Shown in pieces: positions 35,908-47,449 of a stretch of DNA of 64,000 nucleotides (position 1 is its first letter; the number at the start of each line of letters is the position of its first letter). Both the position numbers and the translations under genes were made by a program. A model generated the notes under the pieces. The model was not told where the DNA came from and ran no database searches. It was given only the letters and a program-made list of their open reading frames with translations. The stretch comes from Dimorphilus gyrociliatus (Eukaryota > Annelida > Polychaeta > Dinophilidae): positions 1,085,167 through 1,149,166 of the forward strand of contig CAJFCJ010000005.1 of NCBI GenBank assembly GCA_904063045.1. The letters run 5' to 3'.

Positions 35908-36816
35908 ACTCAACGACAGTAAAGAATGGTCTGAATCGAATGTTGCGGCAGCTGTAAAATTTTTATTGTCCAGAGAAGATATTAACCAAAGTCTTCTAGC
36001 TAAAATTTCCCCACTAAGTCAGGTAAGAGATACAGATGGCGTTATTATATTTAAATGAGGGACATTCTTTTATTCATTTCCCTAAATGCGGGTATTATTT
36101 CTAATTATACCTTGTTCGAATAAACAAATACAGTCAACTATTTCAACAATTGCAAATGGTAAGGCGAGCATAACAGCAAAGAAATGTAAAGCATTTGGAG
36201 AATGGTATATGAAGTTCATTCAAGACGGTATTTTTTCAATATGATATAATCTGCATACCTGCTTATCTTAAATATGCATATATATATATATATATATAAT
36301 ATACGCCTACCCCTATATTTTCCATATTTAGCCAAAGAAGCGTCTACTAGTGGTAAAATGATTAAAAGGGAAACGTTTCGTTCTACCGAAATACCTAAAT
36401 TAAGAGAATGGTTTAACGTAAATAGAAAACCGTCAATGGCAGATTTGGAGAAATACCGAGATATATTAAATAACGGCCCAGCCAGAATAGATAAGTATAA
36501 AATAACAGTTCAGAAACTTCAGGTATATAGAAAGCTTATATAAAAAGTCCATAAATAAGTTTATACGTAAATTTTGATAATAAAATAGGTTTGGTTCAAG
36601 AATGAGAGGCAAAAGGAAAAAATATCTGAAGGTAAGAAATGCTCAGATAAAGATGACAAATGTAGCAAAGAAGGAAAGTCTGAAGAAACGGCTAACGATA
36701 GACAACAAACTTTAGCTCAATTAGGTCTAGGTTCGCCAGAATTTACAATGGATTTTGGTTTGGAAGAAGTTCAAAAGTTCGCCAGTTTTTACGATGACTT
36801 TAATCTAAATGGATAA
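35908..36816 (+). CDS. Second CUT-like plus single-homeodomain cassette (dve paralogue or alternative 3-prime exons)
   Basis: Four exons: 35908-36022, 36134-36227, 36332-36522 and 36589-36816 (stop TAA). They encode a CUT-like segment (VKFLLSREDINQSLLAKISP, then IANGKASITAKKCKAFGEWY) and one divergent homeodomain (TEIPKLREWFNVNRKP to VQKLQVWFKNERQKEK). Position 50 is lysine, as in Dve. The segment order and intron placement mirror dve exons 6-7. The first exon starts in phase 2 and has no ATG, so it must be joined to something upstream. The COMPASS exon ending at 31939 has exactly that phase; splicing it in would give a 368-residue protein. It could instead be a separate duplicated gene with an unrecognised 5-prime exon. 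Confidence 0.75.
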
Positions 36817-37424
36817 TAATGCCGATGGGTCATCACAATGATGATAATGATGTAACTTTTAATGGTTCAACTCTCTTTTTATTGTTTTTTGTTTGTTATG
36901 CATTTTTTTGGAACAATTAGTGACAACTTCGTAATTGTAAACAAATCTACCGTTTACTTAAGAATAAAAACGTCTGCTTTTAGACGGAAGATAGATTTCT
37001 ATGCGTTGAAAAAAACTAAGGCGAAAAAATAACACTCTTCTTTATTGCGACAAAAAATGTTTATCGGTTTTTATTCTTCATATTATCGAAACGTTATTTT
37101 CGTTTATCTCTTCCTCTTTTCTTATCTTCTGTGAGTGATTTTATGGGTTATTTGAAAAATAATATGATAGAATGATTTAAGTTTGTATTTCGAAAAATAA
37201 TTAAAATATGTATTCTTAATTAAAACATTCCATTTTCCCATTAATAAACAGAAAGCTCAAGACTTCGTTGAAAAGGTTGGTAAAGAGGTTCACTAATTAA
37301 TAAACACATTCCTAAATAATGCAGGTTTACAAAAGAGTTTGCAGATTTCGAAAGAGTCAATTTGTACAATAGACAGAAGAAAAGTAAAATGTTTGAAGGT
37401 ATCACAAATAGGCACTAAAGTTTA
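36817..37424. other. Convergent 3-prime flanks of the dve cassette and DNTTIP1
   Basis: No gene seen. Contains AATAAA signals (for example near 36963) and AT-rich UTR-like sequence. Confidence 0.6.
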
Positions 37425-38693
37425 TTAACTTTCTTGATCTTCCGTACGAATTGATGAAAACGGCAAAGTCGTATCATCCTCCATATCTTCCGCTATACTA
37501 CTACAATCTTCATCAATGCTCTGAAATTAGAATTTTATATATAGAGAGATATACTTTATAAACTAAGCCTAAGACGAAATAAAACATCATACAGTAACTG
37601 GACTTGGCACATGAAACACTCCTTTGGAACGTCCTCGTTTGTTGGAACTTTTTGCAGATTCCATTGAAAATCTCATCTTGCTAATCATCCAGTCTGGCAC
37701 AGAAAACGCAGCTAATGATCTTATATCAGTTTTGTCAAGATCTCTATTAACGAGTCGATGAGGATGGGGAAGGGAATAGAGGAAATAAAGAGAAAATTAA
37801 TAATCAGTAATAAATATATTGTATATGTGGAATGTATGTAAATAATTTTACTTGTATTCATCCATATCGACGATTCTGTCGACATCTTCCTGAAGAACTA
37901 AATATGCCCTTCCGCCAGTGGCGGGCATTAATTTTTGCTGATGAAGCCATACTTTATCATCCGAATCGGCGCAGTACTATTTAGAATATAATTAATATTT
38001 AACAATAAATATGTAAATTATAAGTAGAGAAGGTGAAAAACGAGAGCGAGAGAGAGGAAGATTGATAGGAGAAAAACATTTACAAAATAGACGATGTATA
38101 ATTAAGAATTTAACCTTAAATATATCTGGATGTTTTATGTACATTCGGCCCCTTGTTGCACCATATCCTAGAGCTTTATTAGCTTTTGCGCCCATTAAGA
38201 AGTGTGTTTCGGTCGTTAAATTTTCCGGCTCCCACTGTGAATTTAATGAAGATATTTTTAAATAAAGAAAAGAAGAGAAAATAAAAAAAAAACTAAAATT
38301 ATTATTAGATTGATTAAAGTACTTACCAAGCGTCCTTCTCTAACGATTACTTCTTTCATCTTGTGTAACCTAAACGGAGATAGTTTATTTTGCATATTAT
38401 CAGAATTAATACCGTTATTACTACTGTTAAGAAGGCTCTGATCCGATTCATACATGACTCTAAATATGCACTATACAACTTGGGACTAGACAGATCAAAT
38501 ACTTTGAACTACTCCTTAGTTGTAAATACTACATTTTTAGTACTTGTACCGAGATGATTGCTTATATTTAATCCTTACAACGAGTTATATATGATTTTTC
38601 TTAGAAATAGATATTAACTTACTTGTGAAGTAAAGGTCTGCCGACTTTCTTCTGTTAATAGTAAAAGAAAATATATATTTAAATAAATTTATA

Positions 38694-38752
<59 letters not shown>

Positions 38753-40165
38753 TATAAAGTATATTTTGAAAATGAATTATTAACCTTTTTCTTAGGAATT
38801 TTCTCTATGCTTGGAGAAGGAGAGGGAGAGACTCTCCTACTCCTCTTCTCAAAAAGTTGTTTCTTTCTTGCCCTAACTGATTTATTCTCTGATATATCTG
38901 ACGTAGAGCTGTCAGATACGTCGGCAATTGTGTGGTTTTCGTCATCCTTTACTGGATATAATCTTTTTGACTGTAAAATTTTCAGAATGGTAAATATATA
39001 ATGAGCAATAAAAGACAGAAAAAGTTTCATCATACATTCTCTAACAAATTCCTACAAAATGAATTCATCCATTGTTCAATTTGATCATCGGTAGCTTTTA
39101 GATTTATTTTCATATTGGCCACAGCTAAGTTGATTATTGACTATAAAAAAAACATATGAAACAGGATTATGGGATACTTCGATAATCAATTAAATATGAA
39201 TATAAGCGATTTTGTTTCTTTTTAACGTACATTTTGGAATTCTTTAACAAGTGAATTTAATTTATCATCAAATAATTTTTGAACAACAACACGAATAGCC
39301 TCGAATATTTCATCTCCGTCGGTAATAGAGCCAGCACTGCGAAATTTTAACCATTTTATTAATTCATAAATGTCTAATAATTAACAAGAGTTGTTTTTCA
39401 CAAAAATAGTACCTACCTTGCCCTATTTATCGCATGTTCCTGATGTTTATTATACAAGTGGGATGACATGGTAGGAGAGGGAATGTTATTGAGTATCATT
39501 TGACGTTTATTGTAAAATTTGTACTTTTCCTTTTAGGCGTAATAGTTTGAAAGAAAAAAAAACACAAGAGTTACTTTTTTTATAGATAAAAGAAATTAAA
39601 TTTTTATCAGCTCACCTCTTCAAGGGGAATATTTGCTTGATGAGATTTTTGACTATCTTTAGTCTTTTTTTTCTCGGGTTCTACTCTTTTCTCGGTCTTT
39701 TCATTTACAACTGCTGCTGTTCTCTTTGATGACGACGACGACGACTTTGAGTCATCTTTTTTCATTAATAGCGACGTCAGTAAAGGTTTATTTTGATAAT
39801 TGTTACTGCTGGGAGCCTCATGACCTTTGGCACTATCAAAAGCATCTTTTTGTGCTTGTGAGTAATTGACCTTAGGATCTACTGTCCGTCCAAAATGGTG
39901 ATTTTCCGGAGTTATGTGGATTATAGGAATTCGAGCATGAGCACCATAAGCTGGCAAAGGAGCAGATGGAACTCGATTCTCTATCGGCGTATAATAATCT
40001 AAACGTCTAGGCTCTGGAGTTACGCTAGTTCTGTAGGGAGGAATTTGAGGAGCTGGAATGGGACGCGTCAAATCAATCGGACTGGATTGAACGGGTGCAT
40101 ATTGGTGCGCGGCCGGAAGGTGTGCGGCTTGAGGGTGTTGCGGAAGGAATTGTGATGCAATGAAA
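37425..40165 (-). CDS. DNTTIP1: DNTTIP1, scaffold of the MiDAC histone deacetylase complex, 5-prime incomplete
   Basis: Eleven exons (minus): 39616-40165, 39417-39529, 39231-39336, 39036-39140, 38785-38970, 38623-38651, 38327-38459, 38115-38234, 37852-37976, 37593-37743 and 37425-37520, about 570 residues. DNTTIP1 dimerises and recruits HDAC1/2 with MIDEAS to chromatin. The N-terminal dimerisation helices end in ATDDQIEQWMNSFCRNLLEN. An AT-hook-like KKVGRPLLHK follows. The DNA-binding SKI/SNO/DAC-like C-domain has GAKANKALGYGATRGRMYIK, ATGGRAYLVLQEDVDRI and FSVPDWMISKMRFSME. The first exon here encodes about 183 disordered Pro/Ser/Lys-rich residues that vertebrate DNTTIP1 (about 330 residues) lacks. 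This exon opens in phase 2 after TTTTCAG, so a start exon is missing upstream; the in-frame ATG at 40224 lies in the presumed intron. Confidence 0.88.
38698..38750. repeat. (TA)n microsatellite in a DNTTIP1 intron
   Basis: Pure TA run of about 50 bp ending in TATACAGTATA (38746-38756). Confidence 0.95.
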
Positions 40166-41244
40166 CTGAAAAGAATATTGAATAGAATCATTAAAAAAAA
40201 GAAATATACATTTGGGAAGAACATTGTATGAAAGAATACTAATCAGTTTGATGATTATTTTTGTAAACATTAACGGTATCTGATAACAGCCACGCTAGTC
40301 ATATTTTGTGACATATTTTGCGTAAAAACAATTTAAACTTGATCATATTATAAGAGACCTAATGGTGTCTATACTCTGACTAACAATACCAAATGAATTG
40401 ATAAAAATCAATTAATGAAAATGTAATCTAACAACGCGTGGGAGTTGTCAGTTACCCAGTTACGTGTTTTTAAGACAGGCAACAAAAACTAAAGTTGATT
40501 TTTGCTCGGGCAAATTCAACTGAGGGCGGATAAATTCACTAAAACTTCTTCAAAGTCTTAAGTTTTCTTCACTCAAAATAATAAGCGAGGAGTTATTAAT
40601 TTAATCAACATCGCCTACTTAAAACCTTTAATAGGTTTTCTGTGCATCATTGTCTCACTTTTTCTTACGGGTAAATCAAAAGATCGTTCTATATTAAACA
40701 TGTAGCCTATATAAAATTAGGGTGATTTTACTTTGTTACCTTTGGAAATTGTTAACATTACGATCCATCTCGGGTTCGTCGTAAACTTCCGGAAATTACG
40801 GTAATAGTTATCTCGTATTAGACTGAAGATTTCTTTTTTGATATTTAAAATTTTCAATCGTTGAAATTCAATAATATTGTACAAAATGTGGTGTTGAATT
40901 CTTAGCATTATGGTAAAAGTACGAAAATAACTCGCGTCAAATTCGAAAATCACGTGTTTCCTTATAAAAGTTTTTATACTATTTTTGCAAAATCTCTTAT
41001 TTTCTCCCATATAAGCAAATATTCATTATAGGCATTTTCCTTGGGAGTTTATAAGAGTAATAACGTGCACTAAATCTTGGTAAATTTCTCTTTAATCAAA
41101 TGTTAATTTGAGTATAAGACGACAAGAGCGTCCGCCATTGTCAAAATAAAACTAAACAGTGTACCAAATCGATTAAAATAGAAGATAGCTGAATGTTTTT
41201 CGAAATTTGATAAGTCCTAATCGAAAGTATTAATAGATCTCGAA
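40166..41244. other. Divergent intergenic region, DNTTIP1 / pseudouridine glycosidase
   Basis: Must contain the unlocated first exon of DNTTIP1 and both promoters. A short minus-strand frame starting near 40306 (MSQNMTSVAV) was considered as the first exon, but its usable donors do not give the needed phase. Confidence 0.4.
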
Positions 41245-44200
41245 ATGCTCTCGAATAAATTGTTGAAAATTCAAAATTTTAGTCTTCCATTACGATTACA
41301 ACGTAAAAATTTAACTTCCCCGTCTAACTATAATGGTGGGCTTTTATTATAAATGTTCTCCTCGCGTTCCTCGTTAATTAACGTTTTCTATCCAGGACTA
41401 CTACAACTTTCAGAAGAAGTACTTGAAGCAAAATCTAATAATAGGCCAATCGTGGCTCTAGAAAGTGCGATAATTACCCATGGAATGCCATATCCCGCTA
41501 ATTTAGAGTTTGTTTTTATAAATAATGTATAAGTTTAGTGTTTTATTTAAGTAATGCAACGTAAAAAGGACAGCGTTAAAAGTTGAGAGCAAAATAAGGC
41601 AAGCAAATTCTGTACCAGCAACTATAGGCATTATGGATGGCAAACTTAAAGTCGGTTGGTAAACATATTAATTCTTAAATATTTAGTCATTTCGTCTTCA
41701 ATAGTTAAAATTAAAAGGGCTTATAAATCCTCATCAATATTATTTAATGGTTCGTAGACAGTACCATTTTCAGATGTATTCAGAAGCGTTTGCATATCTG
41801 ATTTATTTCGGTTGTTCCTGTTGCTTCTTCTCTTGAACCAGCAATCCATCAGTAAATAGGTTATAAGCATTATTGTAAAATTCAAAGCCAAATGGTAACC
41901 ATACATAGCAATCATGAAGTCAACGTTACGGTGATCATCTCTGGCCCAGTATTTATTGTCATCGCTAGCTGTATTCGTTTAAAATAGAAACTTGAAAACC
42001 TATTGAAGCCTAACCCTCTTACTTAATACTTACCAGGAAATTTTGAATGAACATCGTACAAGACAAAAGGTGTGTGTATAAACCAGGTTCCCAAAATCAT
42101 AAGAAAATGTATCCTCGCACAACTTAGGATAAAGCTTGCTTTCACATACATTTCCAAAACTAATGAAATGCTCAAGGCAATTAAGTTGAAAACAGGTAGC
42201 AAATGAATGATGTATTCAAGGGGCAATTTTCCTGTTGTATTATGAGAGATATTTATTAGCCAATGTCAATTTTTCGAGAAGTATATTCAAGGAGGTATAT
42301 ACCTTTCATATTTGCGTGGAAAAAAAAAGAGACGCCGTACCAAAAGACTGCAAGCGATAGTGTAGCAACACCTAAATTTTTTGGCAAGCTTTTAAAGCGA
42401 TCGTAATATGTAAGTATATCGACTATTGAATGTAAGATGAATAGTGTATAAATGGAAACATGCTGTACTTTGGCCAATCCCTTAAAATTATTATCCTTAT
42501 CCAACGATACGAATCCATCCAAGAATTCAACGGTCGCTCCTGTAGGCGTTTAGAAAGTTTGTATTCAATTCATAAATATTATTATTCAAACGAACCAAAT
42601 ATACAAAACGACATTTTTAAGATACTCTCCAAAGGTACAACTCTTCGGCATATTTTAGTAGGAAAGCTCGCTCCCTGCGCCTCATATTGTCTACCTTGTC
42701 TGACTGACTGGTAGGATAGGAAAGATACGATAATTTGATGTTAGGCTAAATTTTAAATTACCTCTAAATATCGACTAAATATCTTGAACATCCACCAATA
42801 AGCGAGAACTAAGAAGAAAGAGGCTTCATCAACATGACCCCAAAAGGAACCCATATTTAAAGCAGACTTTTGTTGAAAAAATAAGACAGAAATTACGTCC
42901 AAATATAAACTCTTTGACTCTAATGAGTTCAAAACTGTCTTTTAGCTTTCCTTTCTGCACGCTGTAGATATCTCCTTCGTTTGACCTACTGACGATTGAT
43001 CAATATAACTTTTAGATTAGATTATAAATATTATCAATGTTTATTGTTGTAGCTAAAACAGGACAATTGTGGCAAAAGTTGCATGGAAATATGTATAAAA
43101 TTCAATACTAATACCTAGGTAGTTCAAACAACTTTAGATGAGGAAAATGCGCCTAATTCCTATTCTCGTCTTTCAATCATAATGTTACAACTGACCTATA
43201 ATCCCGTTTTCTTAGACTTGTGATATTTTTTAGGATTAGCCTCTCATGAACTTGAAACTTTAGCTAAATCTTCAAATTCCGTCAAAGTATCGAGAAGAGA
43301 TTTATCATACGCCTTACTTAAAGTATTATACTTTTAATACACTTAACTCTCATTAAAACTATGATGATTTTATTTCTCTTTCCTTACATAGCGACGACCT
43401 GGTGGTAGCACAGTATCAGCTAGTATAATAGCAGCAAACCTGGCGGGCATTGATGTTTTTGTTACTGGTGGAATTGGCGGAGTTCATAGAGAAGTTGAAA
43501 AATGTTTATATCTAACAATCCTCTCTTTTTTTATATTATTAAATTTTGGCAAATTCCATAGCTCTAGATATAAGTGCTGATTTAACTGAGCTGAGTAGGT
43601 CGAGAATTGCAGTTGTTTCTGCTGGAGTTAAATCAATTTTGGATATAGAAAAAACTCTTGAATTTCTTGTAAAAAAGAAAATTACTAATTAATTTTTGTA
43701 AATAGAAAATACTGTAAATCTTTTCTTGTTTGTTTGATTTAGGAGACGATGGGTGTTTTTGTGGCCACTTATCAAAAAACACAATTTCCCGCGTTTTTTA
43801 CTTCAAATTCGGATTCTAAATCACCTTATACTTTTGAATCCTCAAAGGAAGCGGCTGAGATTTTCCGTATATTCTTCTTTATTATATTAGAGTGTATTGT
43901 TCTTTTTATAAAAGCATTTTATTAACCTTTTCCTAGATAAACAAAAAGTTTTAGGTCTTCGCAGTGGTTGCTTATTTGCGATTCCGATACCCGAGAATAA
44001 TTCAATTCCTAAAGATTTCATTGATAACGCCATTCACTCTTCCATGGATGAGATTAGGTATTTAAAAAAAGTATAAAATATCTTTTATACACTTGGTAAG
44101 TTTCTGAACAGAGAGAAAGAAATCAAAGGAAAGGAAGTAACTCCGTTTTTACTGACAAAAGTAAAAGATTTAACAAGAGGATTATCATTAGAAGCTAGTA

Positions 44201-44364
44201 TCCTTTTTTGGTATATTAAATATTCGTAATATTATCTTCATGATCTTTTTTTGTATCTAACAACCAAAATCCTTAACTGAATTTTTAAAGACATAGCACT
44301 AATATTAAATAACGCACAAATTGGCGGAGAAATAGCTTGCGAATTGAAAAACCTAGAATCCTAA
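41245..44364 (+). CDS. psuG: Pseudouridine-5-prime-phosphate glycosidase (PsuG type)
   Basis: Ten exons: 41245-41335, 41396-41507, 41569-41654, 43234-43322, 43392-43503, 43562-43668, 43743-43866, 43937-44057, 44112-44197 and 44291-44364, giving 333 residues (E. coli PsuG about 312). It cleaves pseudouridine 5-prime-phosphate to uracil and ribose 5-phosphate. Motifs: [29 protein letters not shown] (active-site Lys region), [50 protein letters not shown], and KEVTPFLL near the end. The N-terminus ([21 protein letters not shown]) is basic and Ser/Leu-rich, fitting a mitochondrial presequence. Intron 3 (41655-43233) contains a whole minus-strand gene. In many animals this domain is fused to a PfkB kinase; here a TAA comes directly before a consensus donor (AAAAGTGAGT), with the kinase domain 3 kb further on. 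Confidence 0.93.
41721..42854 (-). CDS. TMEM45: TMEM45-family (DUF716) seven-span membrane protein, nested gene
   Basis: Five exons (minus): 42762-42854, 42596-42707, 42303-42539, 42034-42231 and 41721-41968, giving 295 residues. TMEM45 proteins are poorly understood multi-span membrane proteins. Family features: the opening [21 protein letters not shown], the [20 protein letters not shown] span (TMEM45B has [20 protein letters not shown]), FFHANMKG, a span with [30 protein letters not shown], and [10 protein letters not shown] near the last span. A charged C-terminal tail follows. The whole gene lies inside intron 3 of the plus-strand pseudouridine glycosidase. Confidence 0.88.
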
Positions 44365-44765
44365 AAGTGAGTAGATTCAAGATAAGAATTGAAATAAATG
44401 AATAAAAACTATTGCTAATTCTATTTATTTATTCAGATTAGGCAAAAAACATTGTGATAAATTGATTTATTTCCTGTTAGAATGATAGCTTCACTTTTTA
44501 TTAAATTGTATCCATTTTGATACTTGAATGGATTTATGGTGGATACTCTGTTTTCTTCCTAAGAGCTTAGATTTAAAAAGTATCATTCATTTGGCCTAGT
44601 ACCAAATAAAAAATAAAAAATTTCGTTTTTCAAGTCAATCACTCTTTAAATTTATTCTGTAATTAAAAATATCAACTAAAACTATGTTTAAAGTGGCTTT
44701 GTTTACCAAACCATTGTTATCAAGTAGTAGATGCTTCAAGTTTAAAAAGAATTAGAGCCGATAAG

Positions 44766-46155
44766 CTAAGGTTTAAGAATTTCATCATCAGAATTTTCCG
44801 AAAGTAGGGGCTCTGCATCGAAAGATCTCTTTTTCTTTATGCAGGAGCACGGCATTAGAAGGCATGTTCTAAGGACAATCAATACACCAATGCATATAAT
44901 AGATACAATAAAACAGGGTAAGTAATGACGCCTGGAGTGAACTATATTGCGTGCAACAGACTGTATGAAATACGGGAGACATCCTCTTTTGGAAATTATA
45001 TCACTCATATTATATTGCTGAGTCACAATTCTGCGTCCATAGTTGTCATACTTTTCCTGATGATTGTATCTATCTTCTCCAAAGCACATTGTGTTCTGTT
45101 GATATTTGGAGCAAGATTCAGGTATAGTTTTCCAATCTTTATACGAGAATATTCCACAACACGGGCACTGTTCAAGTAAAGGAAAAAGTTGATTGAAAAA
45201 GCCAACTTGTAAAATTAATCACACTTACATTTAATTGAACAGCCTCCCAAGCGTTTCTCATACTGTAGCTAGCAAAGCCATCTGTGTCGGCTACTTTCAC
45301 AGAATAGCGAAGGCTATTAATAAGTCTATTACTCTCCTGATTATAGAAATAAATAGAAAAAGTTAGTCTTCATTTTTAAAAAAGATAATGTTTTGAAATA
45401 ATTTACTCTTTCTGTAATTAAATCTGAGTCATATATATCTCTGGATTGTACCATTCCCAGTCCAGCTCCGTTAAGAACAATACAGACAACTAATAATCCA
45501 ATAAACTAAAGGGTAATAAAAACAATATCACTACATGATTGATAAAGAATATTTGCATAAATATATACTATATATAAATTGTTATAGCACTTACTGTTGC
45601 ATAGTCCCTCTTTTTGAAAAAGACTACGATCATGCCAACAACTGAAACTGAAAGGGTTAAAATTCCGCAAGACAAAAATAAATAATCGGCCACTGTCCAA
45701 TGGATAAAAACTGATCTGTCCAATAAATCATACCAACATTTTCGATTGTAATAATTGCCAACTTGCGCAGAATATCTGAAAATTGCATTTTGTTTTTATT
45801 CTCCAAATATATTAATATATAAACTTGAGCAGAATTTGTTGAAAACTAACCTGCAACCGTGTGATCTACTAGGTGTTTGATCGAATTTCATCAAACCCAA
45901 AGAAATCAGAATTGCTATTCCGAATACGGCGCCCAAGATGTTTAGGAACATAACTACTCCATATTTTACTTTTTTCCCATCAAGTGACGGTGTTTTCAAA
46001 CATCCCATTGATGGAGCCTGTGTCATCTCTTTAGGATGTTGTTTTAAATTTCTTGTTTGTAGACTACATCGTAGACCGCAAACGTCCAAAACACAAAGAA
46101 GCCTTTGAAATCCATTAGGATCCTTTTCCATCTCTGCCTCAGTGTTTGTGTCCAT
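44766..46155 (-). CDS. Tetraspanin-like protein
   Basis: Five exons (minus): 45851-46155, 45595-45775, 45407-45505, 45229-45336 and 44766-45167, giving 364 residues. Tetraspanins organise membrane microdomains through their large extracellular loop. Four spans are seen (GVVMFLNILGAVFGIAILIS, YLFLSCGILTLSVSVVGMIV, FIGLLVVCIVLNGAGLGM, CFIVSIICIGVLIVLRTCL). The large loop has the hallmark CCG (CPCCGIFSYKDW), later ESC, and a GC pair before span 4. The cytoplasmic N-terminus of about 65 residues is long for the family. The subfamily is not assigned. The gene lies between the glycosidase and kinase parts of the pseudouridine locus, on the opposite strand. Confidence 0.82.
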
Positions 46156-47449
46156 ATTAGCTCTCTTCAAATAAGTTCTAATTCCACGCGTACCAATTTA
46201 AGTAGTTCGTGAATCTACTTAAATATGAAAACCATAGTAGTGACATCTGTATAATATTATTTGCTTTTTGTATTCAGTTGTCTTGATTTAACCTTATACA
46301 ACAATATACTTAAAAAATATATGTAACATTTTTGTCTGAATATAATGTAATGTAAGCCTATTTATAGCAAAAGGACCTCCTTTTTAAGATTTTAGAGATG
46401 TCGCAATAGAGTAAAGTTTTACGAAATAGTAATGTGACTCATACTCGTTGTTTACGAAGTACGTGTACATATTTCAAGTTTTGAAAAGCTAACTAATTCA
46501 ATAGGTGTCTTTATTGAGTAAATAGAAGAATCTATCACACTTAATCCCGCCTTGTGAAGATATTTGTTAAAAACGAAATAAAAACAAAGATTTCATTCTT
46601 TTCCTTCCGTTTTCTTCAACTTGAAAGTTGAAATTCTTAAACATTCGTTCGATCATAATTACTTATGAAACAAAATTTTCATTGGAGTTGAATTCAAAAT
46701 ATTTTGAATAGGCTTAGAGAAAATCAATGTTTCTTAATGATTGGACCATGCGTCTCTTAAAAAGTTTAAACAGGTTTTCCATAAAATTCTTGCTAGATAA
46801 TAAATCTTTCGCATTTGTCACTTAAAAAATATAGATTATTGAAAATTAACTATCTTTGCCGCTCAAGGTGATCGTTTGAACAACATTAGTCTTTTTATAA
46901 ACTTACAATATCATCAATTCACTACTTTTACTGTCTTTCCCGTATTTAGACAGTACTCAGTCCAAAGATTCACATGAATGTAATATCGCTCATTGCTACC
47001 AAATAAATTTTAGAGGATGTTCTCCCGCAAATGTCATAAAATCTTGTTAAATTTTGCTACAAATTCAAAATTTAATAGGAAAATTTCAATTTCCAGTAAA
47101 CGTTTATTTTTTATAGTTATATAAATAGTTTACAAATACTAGAGAACACATATAGATATTATATTGTAGATACTATATCCATAATATAAATATTCTACAC
47201 TATTTAGTTTCTGGACAAAAGTCAAACGGGAGAATTTATCCATCTTTCAGCTCAAAGTCTTTAGCTAACTTTTTAGCGAAAAAGTAAGAAAGGATAATTA
47301 TAAAATAGATTAAAAAATTGTCCACTGAATTATTAAAGAACAGGTAATTTTTCAACAAACAACACCAATGAAATTACCAAAAAAGCAGTAAGGTTCTATG
47401 TCAAGTTCTTTTTGAAGCTTAAATTAAAAGAGATCAACGTATTTTGCAG
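46156..47449. other. Region upstream of the PfkB kinase exons
   Basis: No convincing exon. A possible small exon at 47344-47387 (NFSTNNTNEITKKA, phase 1 to phase 0) joins correctly to the kinase exon at 47450 and could be a linker. A start codon for the kinase was not found. Confidence 0.3.

Noticed and set aside
40073-40270. ATG at 40224 with a hydrophobic N-terminus as the start of DNTTIP1
   Set aside because: The hydrophobic stretch is T-rich intron sequence ending in TTTTCAG; a signal peptide makes no sense for a nuclear scaffold.
47344-47387. Linker exon joining the glycosidase and kinase
   Set aside because: Its phase (1) does not fit the phase at the glycosidase donor (2) and the stop precedes that donor; left as a possibility only.
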